Position numbers and translations under genes: made by a program | The notes under the pieces: model-generated | What the model was told of the DNA's origin: nothing | Database searches by the model: none | Seen by the model: only the letters and a program-made list of their open reading frames with translations | NCBI GenBank assembly: GCA_023426435.1 | Contig: JAFAAS010000152.1 | Location: 1 to 42,086, forward strand | Reading direction: 5' to 3' | DNA: 42,086 bases | Source of the DNA: Verrucomicrobiota bacterium | Lineage (GTDB): Bacteria > Verrucomicrobiota > Verrucomicrobiia > Opitutales > Opitutaceae | In this document: positions 8,489 through 16,808 of the stretch, in pieces | How the letters are laid out: each line of letters starts with the position of its first letter | Position numbering within the stretch: the first letter of the stretch is position 1

Positions 8489-9906
8489 GCGTTTCCGTCA
8501 CCGCTCCTGCGCGCCGCCGATCACTCCGGCGTCTGCCGGCCGAGTGGTTTTTCGCCGCGGCGTTCGCCGCTGTCGGCGTGTGGGTTTACCTCCGCACGCC
8601 CATCCAGTGGACCCCTTTCGATGTGGCGTTCTACCGCGCCCTCGCACTCGCCTTCGGCTCCGGCTTCGTCGTGATGATCGCCGTCGCTTACGGCGCATCG
8701 CTCCTCCGTAACGTCCCCGCCCCCGATCGTCGCACGTGCGCATGGATCGCCGGCGCGCTCGCCCTGGCCGCGACGCTCGCCCTGTTTCTCCTGATCCACA
8801 CAAGCGGCCCCGCGCACAACCGCGTGCTCGAAGCCGCAGCACTCAGCACGACGCTCGTCGCGCTCGGGCTGACGATTTTCCTTCCCGTGGCCGGCCTCGT
8901 TGAACCGCGTGATGTCACCCGCGCGCTCACCCAAGCTCTCTCTCTGTGGGCCCCCTTCTTAGCCTATCACGTCTTCGCCGGCTTCTGCCTCACCGCCAAT
9001 CGACTCGCCACCCCGTTCGTATGGGATCCCGTGCTGCTGCGGATGGACCTTTCGCTCGGTTTCAATCCCAGCCAGATCGCGCACGCCTGGCACTACCACG
9101 CTCCGTGGATTCGCCAGTTAAGCTACATCGGTTACGCACTGCTTGGACTCATGATCGCCCTGGTGATCGCGCGGCTTCAAATCGCGCGGGCTTGGGTCCA
9201 CGCACGACGCGCTCTCCTCGCCAGCTTCCTCGTCGGTGTGCTCGGTCTCGGCTGCTACCAACTCGTCCCCGCCATCGGCCCGCTCTACGCCTTCCCCGCT
9301 CTCTACCGCGATCTCGATGCGCCTTTTCACCGGTTCGAAGCGCGCATGGCGCTCGAAGAGGCGCTCACCGGTCCCGACCGCGTTCGCGCCGCACCCCGCT
9401 TGCTCCGCAACGCCATGCCTTCGTTGCACACCGCGTGGGCCCTCGTCTCGCTCGCTTCGGCATGGCACTGGCGCCGCCGCTTCTTCTGGTGGTGCCTGCC
9501 CCTCGGTTTCCTGCAAATCGTCACCACCCTCACGCTCGGTTATCACTACCTCGTCGACCTCCTCGCCGCCGTTCCGCTCGCCGTCTTCTGCTGGTGGATC
9601 GCCGATCGCGCCATCCGTCTCACCCCGCAGGCGGCAGACGACCCGCTCCCCGCCACGGCCCCCAACCACCGGATCCCCCTTTATCTCCTCGTTTCCGTCG
9701 GCGCTCTCCTCGTCTGGGCCGCGCTCGCCCCGCTCTCCCCGTGGCTCGCGTGGCTCCTCGCCCTCCTCGTCGTCGTCACCCCGTGCTACCCCGCTCTCAA
9801 AGGATTCCGCGCCACACGTCTGCCGCGTGAACAACCGCTCACTTCTCCCCCGCCCACGAAGGCGGCTCCCATCCTATCCCCATCTCCCGATTCACCGCCC
9901 GCGTAG
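8485..9906 (+). CDS. PAP2-superfamily membrane phosphatase/transferase
   Basis: A multi-spanning protein of about 473 residues with some ten hydrophobic segments. The motifs RNAMPSLHTAWALVS and LTLGYHYLVDLLAAVPLA match the C2 (SLHT) and C3 (GYHYxxD) active-site motifs of PAP2-type enzymes, especially the Aur1/inositol-phosphoceramide-synthase-like branch. His of SLHT and His and Asp of GYHYLVD are the expected catalytic residues. The start is uncertain: TTG at 8485 overlaps the PEP-CTERM stop (TTGA) and suits translational coupling; the frame is open further upstream but would overlap that gene extensively. The C-terminal Pro-rich tail runs into the 65-bp repeat at 9879, which supplies the last residues and the stop. 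A lipid phosphate is the likely substrate. Confidence 0.82.
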   Translation: MSVSVTAPARRRSLRRLPAEWFFAAAFAAVGVWVYLRTPIQWTPFDVAFYRALALAFGSGFVVMIAVAYGASLLRNVPAPDRRTCAWIAGALALAATLALFLLIHTSGPAHNRVLEAAALSTTLVALGLTIFLPVAGLVEPRDVTRALTQALSLWAPFLAYHVFAGFCLTANRLATPFVWDPVLLRMDLSLGFNPSQIAHAWHYHAPWIRQLSYIGYALLGLMIALVIARLQIARAWVHARRALLASFLVGVLGLGCYQLVPAIGPLYAFPALYRDLDAPFHRFEARMALEEALTGPDRVRAAPRLLRNAMPSLHTAWALVSLASAWHWRRRFFWWCLPLGFLQIVTTLTLGYHYLVDLLAAVPLAVFCWWIADRAIRLTPQAADDPLPATAPNHRIPLYLLVSVGALLVWAALAPLSPWLAWLLALLVVVTPCYPALKGFRATRLPREQPLTSPPPTKAAPILSPSPDSPPA

Positions 9907-9943
9907 CGGGAATCCCGATACACTCCGTCAGCCCCGCCCGCGC
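9879..9943. repeat. 65-bp dispersed repeat, copy B
   Basis: The repeat shares 60 of 65 bases with 5858-5922. Read on the minus strand it would encode ECIGIPATRAVNREMG, the same residues as in the nuclease-like protein, but here without the rest of that gene. It is followed about 95 bp later by the same 31-bp repeat found near copy A. Confidence 0.8.
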
Positions 9944-10037
9944 AACACGCCCCTTCGCCACGTCCCGAGCGATTCGATCTCCCCTCCGTCCACGGCCTTC
10001 CCAGCGCCAGCCCGCTTCAGGTTTGGTCTTCTCTGGA

Positions 10038-10068
10038 GCTTGGATCTTGGAGACTTGGATCTTCTCCC
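10038..10068. repeat. 31-bp repeat built on CTTGGAT units, copy B
   Basis: Identical to 6613-6643. It ends 2 bp before the stop codon of the minus-strand glycosyltransferase, so it lies at that gene's 3' end. Confidence 0.85.
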
Positions 10069-10070
10069 GC

Positions 10071-11099
10071 TCACGCACACATCCAAAAATCCCGCCCCTC
10101 CACAAACCCTCTCCCCCTCAACTCCCCGCGAATCAACTCCCGCGCCCCGCGGACCGACACATACCCCAACACAACAATCTCTCCCGCTCCCCGCATCTCC
10201 TCCGGCCCCACCACCGCCACACCCACCCCTCCAATCGCCCGCGTCCACTTCTTCCGATCCACATCCACATACCCCGCAATCCTCACACCCCACTTCTCCA
10301 ACTCCGCCGCCCGCTTCCGTGTCGGTCGCCCCGCGCCCCACACCCACACCTCGCGCCCTCCACTACTCCGCTTCAACTCCCGCGCCACATACTCCGCCTT
10401 CACCCGATAAAACGCCTCCTCCGCATACCGCGCCTCCACCCGCGACGCCCGCTCGGCCGAATCATTCCAACGCATCAACACCCGCGGCACCTTCCCCATT
10501 CGCACGCCAGCCTCCATCCACCGCAGCCACAGCTCGTAGTCCTCCGGGAATGGGCCCGCCCGATACCCGCCGAACTTCTCCACGCACTCCCGCCGAAATA
10601 TCACGCTCGGATGCGCCAGCGGCGACTCCACGAATCGATTCAACGCCACCTCCTCCGGCGTCACGAGCGCGTTGATCCATTCCACATGCAACGCATACCC
10701 CGCATTCGCCACCCGGTCGCCGCCAAACTCCACGCCGCAACTCACCAGCCCCACGTCCGCATTTTCCCTCCGCCGCAAAAACCCCACCTGCGCGTCCAAT
10801 CTTTCCGGATACATCTCATCGTCCGCATCCATCCTCGCCAACAACTCCCCGCGCGCTTCCGCGATCCCCGCATTCAACGCCCCCACGATCCCTTCCTTCC
10901 CGCGTCGCAACACCTTCACCCGCCCATCGCCACCCGCCGCCGCCTCCACCACCTCCGCCGTCCCATCCGTCGACCCGTCATCGACCACGATCAACTCCCA
11001 CGCGCTCAACGTCTGCGCCCGCACACTCGCCACCGCGCGTGCAATCGTCCCCGCCGCATTCCACGCCGGCATCACCACCGAAACGAGCGCCCTCATCAT
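10071..11099 (-). CDS. Family 2 glycosyltransferase with C-terminal nucleotide-binding-like domain
   Basis: A protein of about 342 residues. The GT-A fold begins at VSVVMPAWNAAGTIARAVAS, followed by VVDDGSTDGT (UDP-sugar binding), and ARMDADDEMYPERL contains the DxD-type metal site. FPEDYELWLR carries the likely catalytic-base acidic pair. After residue about 245 a second region begins VWVWGAGRPTRKRAAEL, which resembles a small Rossmann-like nucleotide-binding domain of the kind seen in PglD-like proteins. The chosen start is the tandem ATGATG at 11094-11099, 5 nt after a GGGAG on the minus strand. It is divergent from the hydroxylase-PAQR gene, with about 110 bp between starts. It probably contributes to surface polysaccharide; acceptor unknown. 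Confidence 0.88.
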   Translation of the reverse strand: MMRALVSVVMPAWNAAGTIARAVASVRAQTLSAWELIVVDDGSTDGTAEVVEAAAGGDGRVKVLRRGKEGIVGALNAGIAEARGELLARMDADDEMYPERLDAQVGFLRRRENADVGLVSCGVEFGGDRVANAGYALHVEWINALVTPEEVALNRFVESPLAHPSVIFRRECVEKFGGYRAGPFPEDYELWLRWMEAGVRMGKVPRVLMRWNDSAERASRVEARYAEEAFYRVKAEYVARELKRSSGGREVWVWGAGRPTRKRAAELEKWGVRIAGYVDVDRKKWTRAIGGVGVAVVGPEEMRGAGEIVVLGYVSVRGARELIRGELRGRGFVEGRDFWMCA

Positions 11100-11206
11100 C
11101 GCTCCCACTTTTTCCGCCGCACCCCGCCCCCGCGAGCGATTTCCAGACCCGCCTCGCTTCTGCGTTCGGCAGTTGCGTCTCCCCACATTCGGACGGACAA
11201 CTTCGC

Positions 11207-12727
11207 ATGACCGATAATTCGGCCGGCCACGGCCACGCCCACGTCGAGGAGAAATTCTCGCTCCCTCTTTTTCTCTTCACCGTCGCCGCCTCCCTCGCCG
11301 GCCTCGCCGCGCTCCTGAAGCTCATCGCTCCCGCCACCGTCTGGGACGCCCAGCTCTCCGCCTCCGCCTGGCACTTCGTCGCCGCCTTCCTCGCGATGCA
11401 CCTGCTGACGTGCTTTTTCGAATACGTCTTCCATCGCTACGTGTTGCACAAGCCCGTCGTCCCATTCCTCAGCCGCTTCTACAAACAACACACGCTCCAC
11501 CATTCGCTCACCCGCATCGGCCGGCGAGTCACGCCCGGCGGTCGCACCGTGCCGTTCGTCGAAAACGTCTATCCCGTCACCGAGCCCGAGCAGGGCGAAG
11601 CGTCCTTCTTCCCTTGGTATACCCTCGCCGTCTTCGCCGCCATCATCACCCCGCTGCTCGCCCTTCTTCAGTGGCTCGCCCCCGCCTTCCCGTGGTTCTT
11701 CGCCGGATACGGCGCCTTCGCCTTCGCCCTCGCCCTCTACGAAATCTTTCACGCGATCGAACACTGGCCATTCGAACGCTGGGCGCCGCTCATCGAACAC
11801 CGCCACTTCGGCTGGCTCTGGCGCAAGATCTACTCCTTCCACCTCCGCCATCACGCCGTCATCGATTGCAACGAAGCCATCTCCGGCTTCTTCACCCTTC
11901 CCGTCTTCGACTGGCTTTTTGGCACCTTCATCCTTCCCAAATCGCTCTACGCCCACGGGAGCGAATGGAATCCCGCGGAATTCAAGAGCCCGCGCCCGTG
12001 CGCCCTCATCCGCTGGTGCGACGCCCAAGCCGACGCACTCGTCCAAGCCCGCCGCCAACGCGCAAAAACGCCGCCCAAACCCGTCCCTTCCTCCTACACC
12101 CGGGGCGAAACCATCGCCCACTACTTCACGCACACCGTCGGCCTCGCCACTTCCATCGCCGCCCTCGTGCTCCTCGCCATCTTCGCCGCACTTCGCGGCG
12201 GCGCACTCGACATCGTCACCGTCGGGCTCTTCGGCGCCACGCTCGTCGCACTCTACGCCGCCTTCATCAACATCCGCCGCGCCCCCGCCTCCCACTGGCG
12301 CCAGCTTTTCCACCGCTACAATCACGCCGCCATGTTCCTGCTCATCGCCGGCACCGCCACACCTTTCCTGCTCGGCAACCTCCGCGGTCCCTGGGGATGG
12401 AGTCTCTTCGGCACGGTCTGGGCACTCTGTGGTTTCGGCGCGATCGCCCGTCTTCACGGCGGACCCCGCATGAAGTCCTTTTCGCGTTACGCCTACCTCC
12501 TGCTCGGCCTCGTCGCACTCGTCGCCTTGAAACCGCTGGTTCGATCCGTCCCCGCCGGCGCACTCTGGCTCCTCTTCGCCGGCGCCCTCTGCTACGCCTG
12601 CGGCAGCGTGTTTCACCTCTGGCAACGTCTCCGCTATCACCAGGTCCTCCGCCACGCGTTCGCCCTCGGCGGAACCACCTGCCATCTCGTCGCGGTCCTC
12701 GTCTTCGTCCTCCCCCAAAGACTCTGA
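11207..12727 (+). CDS. Fatty acid hydroxylase-like domain fused to hemolysin III/PAQR domain
   Basis: A 506-residue membrane protein with two recognisable halves. Residues about 55-245 carry the His boxes of the fatty acid hydroxylase/sterol desaturase superfamily: FHRYVLH (75-81), HTLHH (95-99), FHAIEH (181-186), EHRH (197-200) and FHLRHH (211-216), which bind a di-iron centre. From about 298 the sequence becomes a hemolysin III/PAQR protein: GETIAHYFTHTVG (300-312), HRYNHAAMFLLIAGTATPF, then YHQVLRHAFALGG and a further His near the end, matching the family's metal-binding His set. The usual Asp in the second PAQR motif is Asn here. The ATG at 11207 follows ACGGAC. The pairing suggests oxidative modification of a lipid coupled to a ceramidase- or hydrolase-like PAQR activity, which is inference. 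A good terminator follows. Confidence 0.85.
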   Translation: MTDNSAGHGHAHVEEKFSLPLFLFTVAASLAGLAALLKLIAPATVWDAQLSASAWHFVAAFLAMHLLTCFFEYVFHRYVLHKPVVPFLSRFYKQHTLHHSLTRIGRRVTPGGRTVPFVENVYPVTEPEQGEASFFPWYTLAVFAAIITPLLALLQWLAPAFPWFFAGYGAFAFALALYEIFHAIEHWPFERWAPLIEHRHFGWLWRKIYSFHLRHHAVIDCNEAISGFFTLPVFDWLFGTFILPKSLYAHGSEWNPAEFKSPRPCALIRWCDAQADALVQARRQRAKTPPKPVPSSYTRGETIAHYFTHTVGLATSIAALVLLAIFAALRGGALDIVTVGLFGATLVALYAAFINIRRAPASHWRQLFHRYNHAAMFLLIAGTATPFLLGNLRGPWGWSLFGTVWALCGFGAIARLHGGPRMKSFSRYAYLLLGLVALVALKPLVRSVPAGALWLLFAGALCYACGSVFHLWQRLRYHQVLRHAFALGGTTCHLVAVLVFVLPQRL

Positions 12728-12752
12728 CACCTGCTGTATCCTGATTGTCACG

Positions 12753-12781
12753 ACGCCGCCTCCGCGCGGCGTTTTTTTTTG
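12753..12781 (+). terminator. Rho-independent terminator
   Basis: ACGCCGC-CTCCGC-GCGGCGT, a 7-bp stem followed by nine or more T. It lies 26 bp after the hydroxylase-PAQR stop and separates it from the isoaspartate methyltransferase gene. Confidence 0.9.
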
Positions 12782-12827
12782 CCGGCAACAGCCCTTGCGG
12801 CTCCCGCCAGGCAACGTATCCTCCGCC

Positions 12828-13526
12828 ATGCGCGCCCCGACCTTACTGCTGCTCGCACTGCCGTTGTGGGGAGCAGGCGCCGAGGCCCCCAGCTCGCGCC
12901 AACCCGAACGAGATCGCATGGTCGAAAAACAAATCATCGCCCGCGACATCACCGACGAGCGCCTCCTCGCCGCCCTCCGCAAAGTGCCCCGCCACCTCTT
13001 CGTCCCCGAAGACGTCCGCTCCGCCGCCTACAACGACTCTCCGCTCCCCATCGGTTACGGCCAGACCATTTCCCAACCGTTCATCGTCGCCTTCATGACC
13101 GACGTCGCGCGCATCCAACGCGACACCCGCATCCTCGAAATCGGCACCGGCTCCGGCTACCAAGCCGCCATCGCCGCCGAGCTCAGCGATCACGTTTACT
13201 CCATCGAAATCGTCCCCGAACTCGCCACCCGCGCCGCCGCCACCCTCCAAGCCACCGGCTACGAACGCGTGCATCTCCGCCAGGGCGACGGCTATCACGG
13301 CTGGCCCGACGCCGCCCCGTTCGACGTCATCATCGTCACCGCCGCCGCCGACACCATTCCGCCGCCGCTCGTCGCCCAACTCGCCGAAAACGGACGCATG
13401 ATCATCCCGATCGGCCCCCAGTTCGGCGCACAAAATCTGATCCTCGTCACCAAGCAAAACGGCAAACCCCGCACGCGCACCCTCATGCCCGTCGCCTTCG
13501 TCCCCTTCACCCGCGAGAAAAACTAG
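12828..13526 (+). CDS. pcm: Exported protein-L-isoaspartate O-methyltransferase
   Basis: A 232-residue protein. It methylates L-isoaspartyl residues with S-adenosylmethionine to repair aged proteins. The SAM-binding motif I LEIGTGSGYQAAIAAEL is clear, preceded by VPRHLFVPED and YNDSPLPIGYGQTISQP, which are the family substrate-site motifs. The start at 12828 gives a short Sec signal peptide (MRAPTLLLLALPLWGAGAEA), so this form should act in the periplasm, unlike the cytosolic enzyme of E. coli. A longer frame from 12795 would hide the signal. The neighbouring MsrA (16809-17411) is also exported, so both may serve envelope protein repair. Confidence 0.93.
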   Translation: MRAPTLLLLALPLWGAGAEAPSSRQPERDRMVEKQIIARDITDERLLAALRKVPRHLFVPEDVRSAAYNDSPLPIGYGQTISQPFIVAFMTDVARIQRDTRILEIGTGSGYQAAIAAELSDHVYSIEIVPELATRAAATLQATGYERVHLRQGDGYHGWPDAAPFDVIIVTAAADTIPPPLVAQLAENGRMIIPIGPQFGAQNLILVTKQNGKPRTRTLMPVAFVPFTREKN

Positions 13527-13539
13527 CACCCTCCCCGCC

Positions 13540-13623
13540 TCGTGCTCGTGACTCGTAATCGTGCTCGTGCTCGACCTCCCCGCCGCCAACCCGATCACGA
13601 GCACGATCACGAGCAAGAGCACG
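13540..13623. repeat. Inverted arrays of CGTGCT/AGCACG hexamers
   Basis: A left array of hexamers (CGTGCT, CGTAAT and variants, 13540-13573) faces a right array in complement (GATCACGAGCACGATCACG..., 13592-13623), forming a long imperfect hairpin. The same hexamer hairpin appears, with arms swapped, at 23049-23119. Confidence 0.75.
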
Positions 13624-13652
13624 CCCAACTCCGCAGTCCGTCATCCCATCAC

Positions 13653-13717
13653 CCGTGGTCCGTAGTCCGTGGTCCGTGGTCCGTGGTCCCGTTGTCCCGT
13701 TGTCCGTCGTCCGTAGT
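13653..13717. repeat. Heptanucleotide tandem repeat CCGTGGT
   Basis: Nine contiguous units: CCGTGGT or CCGTAGT, with two 8-bp CCCGTTGT units. Weaker units extend upstream to about 13631. The GTG start of the next gene (13721) falls inside the following partial unit CCCGTG, so unit number sets the distance between any promoter and the start codon. Confidence 0.85.
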
Positions 13718-13720
13718 CCC

Positions 13721-16101
13721 GTGCCCAGCTCCCGCCGCCTTCTGGCCGCGCTCGCCCTCCTTTCCGCCGCCACCACCGCCCAGCAGATCGCGCTCATGCA
13801 GATCCTCGGGTGGATGCACGGACATCACTTCGCCTACCTCGTCGTCGCGCTCGCGCTTCTCGGCTTCGGCTTCTCCGGCACCGTTCTCTCCCTCGCCCGC
13901 GTCCGCCTCCTTCGCAGCGCCGACCGCCTGATTCCGTGGCTCCTCCTCGCCACCACCGTCTCCATCCCGCTCGGTCTCCGCCTCGCCCAACTTACCGCCT
14001 TCGCCGTCGATCTCCCGCTCCTCTTCTTCAACCCCGCGCAACACGCCTGGCAACTCCTCGCCCTCTGCCTCCTCCTTCTTCCGCCTTTCTTTTTCTCCGG
14101 TCTCGCCACCGCGCTCCTCCTTACCACGCGCGCCCAACACGCCGGACGCTTCTACGCCGCGAGCCTCGCCGGCGCAGGCCTCGGCGGTCTCCTCGGCCTC
14201 GCCTTCGCCGCGTTCATTCCGCCGCCCCACCTCCCCACCGCCACCGCCTTTCTCGCCTTCAGTAGCGCGGTCAATCTGACCGCGTTCCGTTCTCCCACGC
14301 TCCGCACCGCCCACGCCCTCACCTTTCTCTTCCTCACCGCTTCTCTCCTTTTCCCACCCACCCTCACTCTCTCCCAATTCAAACCGCTCCGCCGCACCCT
14401 CGACCTCCCCAACGCCCAACTCCTCGCGTCCCGCCCCAGCCTCCATGGCTGGATCCAAATCGTCGACGCCCCCGCCCTTCGCCCGTCACCGCCCACCAGC
14501 CTCCATTTCACCGGCGAAATCCCCCGCCAGCCCGCCGTCTTCATCAACGCCCTCCCCTACGGCTCGCTCCTCGATACCACCGCCACCCGCAACCCTCACT
14601 GGCTCGCCGCCACCACCGACGCCGCCGCATTCCTCCACTCCCCGCAACGCATCCTCCTGCTCGAAAACGCCCCTTCCGGCTGGGCCGCCTTCGCCGCCCA
14701 CACTTCCCCCAACGCCAACATCACCGTCGTCGAACCCAACTCCGCTCTCGCCGACCTCCTCACCTCCTCTCCTTCGCCGCTCGCCCCCGAATGGACCCTC
14801 CCATCCGTCACGCTCACGCGCGCCCACGCGCGTTCCTTCCTCCGCCGCACATCCGAATCCTTTGACCTTATCCGCTTCCCCGACGTCGGCGCACTCGGCG
14901 GCACCGCCGGTCTCGCTTCCGCCACCGAACAATTCCTTCTCACTCGCGACGCGTTCACCGACGCCTTTCAACGCCTCGCCCCCGGCGGCATCCTCGCCGT
15001 CACCGCCTGGATGGATTTCCCCGAACGAAATCCGCTCCGCCTCCTCGCCACCCTCGCCGAAACCTCCGAAGCCGCCGGCGCTCCACCACGCACCCACCTC
15101 GTCGCCGTCCGCGGTTGGGCCTCCGTCACCTTTCTCCTCCGCAACCAACCTTGGACTCCCGCCCAGCTCACCACGCTCCGCACCTTCGCTTCCGACCAAG
15201 GTTTCGATCCCCTCCTCCTCCCCGATCTCGACCCCGCCGAACGCGAACAACACCACGCCTGGCAAAACCCGGACTTCTTCCGCCTCGTCGATCGCCTCGT
15301 CGACGGCCCGCGCGAACCACTCTACCGCCACCACCCGCTCCAACTCCGCCCCGCCACCGACACCCGTCCCTACTTCTCCCAGTTCCTCCGCCTCACCCAG
15401 CTCTCCGTTCTCACCTCTTCCTTCGGCTCTCACTCCGTCCCGTTCTTCGAACTGGGCTCACTCACCATCGCCGTCACGCTCGGCGTCCTCCTCGCGCTCG
15501 CCATCATCTGCATCGTCCTTCCGCTCTTGCGCCTCGGCTGGAAAACCCGCGGCAAGCTCCGCGTCTTCCTCTACTTCGCCGCGCTCGGCACCGGTTTCAT
15601 GACCGTTGAAATCGCCCTCATCCTCCAAGCCCACGCCCTCCTCGGCAGCCCCATCCTCGCCGCCGCCACCGTCATTACCACGCTCCTCATCGCAGCCGGA
15701 CTCGGCTCGCTCTTCTCCGAAAAACTCCCCGCCGTTCCTCACACCCAAACGCGTCTCCTCATCCTTCTCTGCGCATTTCTTCTCCTCGCCACCCTCCTCC
15801 TCCCCGCGCTCTCGCGCCTCGCGCAAGCCGCCCCGTCGCCCTCCAACTCACGCTCCTCCTCCTCCTCGTTCTCCCGCTCGGCTTCCTCATGGGACAACTC
15901 TTTCCCCTCGCCCTTCGCCGCCTCGAATCCTCCGCCGCTGCTCACATCCCGTGGGCCTGGGCCATCAACGGCTGCCTGTCCGTCGCCACCCCCGCCGCCG
16001 CCACCCTCCTCGCCATCACGTTCGGCTTTCCCGCCCTTCTCCTCGCCGCCGCCCTCGCCTACGCGCTCGCCCTCCTGAGCACCTTCTCCGCCACCTCGTA
16101 G
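13721..16101 (+). pseudogene. Spermidine-synthase-like membrane protein, frameshifted near the C-terminus
   Basis: The N-terminus (from GTG 13721) is a string of membrane segments (LLAALALLSAATTAQQIALMQILGW...). A central soluble region resembles the Rossmann fold of spermidine synthase-like proteins (ILLLENAPSGWAAFAAHTSPNANITVVEPN, split over two strands; later LAPGGILAVTAWMDFPERNP). Further membrane segments follow. At about 15831-15834 (C4 run in GCCGCCCCGTC) the frame is lost: the original frame continues as a Ser/Pro-rich tail to 16078, while the -1 frame reads PVALQLTLLLLLVLPLGFLMGQLFPLALRR and ends in a hydrophobic helix at 16101, clearly the true C-terminus. One missing C would explain this. 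It may be a real mutation or a sequencing error. Aminopropyl-transfer activity is doubtful; these proteins are often uncharacterised. Confidence 0.75.
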
Positions 16102-16166
16102 GCCGCGAGCTCGCTTGCGCTTACAGTCACGCTGCGCAGCGCCCTCCCGCCGCCTTCACTCGCGAG

Positions 16167-16610
16167 CTACTTCAACACCGCCTCGTGAAACTCCTGCCAG
16201 CTATCGAGATCGTTCAACCGCACCGCATCGCGCACCGCGCTCGCATCGTCCGGCAGGCCATTGTTCTTCAACACCCCACGCCGCGTCTCGTCGTCGTGAT
16301 TATATCCGCGCACCGCCGCATTGTGCTTCTCGATCGTCGCCGCATCCAGCTTCACGCCGGGTTGCCGCTTTATCCACGCCTCGAACTGCGGATAGGTCGG
16401 CCGCTCCGTCTTGATATAGTTGAGCGTCGCTTCCCGATCCAACCCCAGCGAATCCAGGGTCATCTGATCGAAACCTTTCCCGCATCCCGGATAACGCGAA
16501 TCCAACCGCCCGCGCGCCTCCAACGACGCCTTCAACCAAAACCGCGGCAAATGCAGCACACCGAGCGGTCCCGCCGTGCCCGAACTGATCAGGGGAATAA
16601 ACGTATCCAT
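16167..16610 (-). CDS. DUF5069 domain protein
   Basis: A 147-residue protein whose body GVLHLPRFWLKASLEARGRL, GCGKGFDQMTLDSLGLD and FEAWIKRQPGVKLDAATIEKHN matches the DUF5069 family, common in Verrucomicrobiota and Planctomycetes. Function is unknown. It has no signal peptide or membrane segment and is probably cytosolic. The ATG at 16610 is followed by a normal N-terminus (MDTFIPLISSGTAGPLG). It is convergent with the preceding plus-strand gene and stands alone on the minus strand, about 200 bp from msrA. Confidence 0.85.
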   Translation of the reverse strand: MDTFIPLISSGTAGPLGVLHLPRFWLKASLEARGRLDSRYPGCGKGFDQMTLDSLGLDREATLNYIKTERPTYPQFEAWIKRQPGVKLDAATIEKHNAAVRGYNHDDETRRGVLKNNGLPDDASAVRDAVRLNDLDSWQEFHEAVLK

Positions 16611-16753
16611 GACTCTCCTCCTTGGGGTTGATGTTTAGCCCGTGCCTCACCTGAAACGCGGGCCATCTCACCCGACGCGCCCCACCCCCCAAAGTTCCAC
16701 CGCCGAAACTACAGGGCCCGCACCCCCCCACCTCCTCGCCGCTTACCCTGATC

Positions 16754-16793
16754 CCTTCGCGCCTCTTCGCGCCCTTCGCGGTTCCTCGCCGCC
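16754..16793. repeat. CTTCGCG short tandem repeats
   Basis: Three CTTCGCG units spaced about 10 bp apart (CCTTCGCGCCTCTTCGCGCC and CCTTCGCGG) between the DUF5069 and msrA genes. Comparable short arrays occur elsewhere in the window with unrelated unit sequences. Confidence 0.55.
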
Positions 16794-16808
16794 TCCCTCA
16801 CCTTCCCG

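Noticed and set aside
11096..12982. A 628-codon open frame on the minus strand opposite the hydroxylase-PAQR gene
   Set aside because: It is an antisense shadow with repetitive Gly/Glu composition, crosses a terminator, and conflicts with the recognised gene.
13540..13723. CRISPR array
   Set aside because: The units are contiguous 6- and 7-mers without unique spacers; they are tandem repeats.
15889..16101. Separate 70-residue membrane protein gene
   Set aside because: Its sequence continues smoothly upstream in the same frame to the C4 run and completes the preceding protein, so it is the frameshifted C-terminus.
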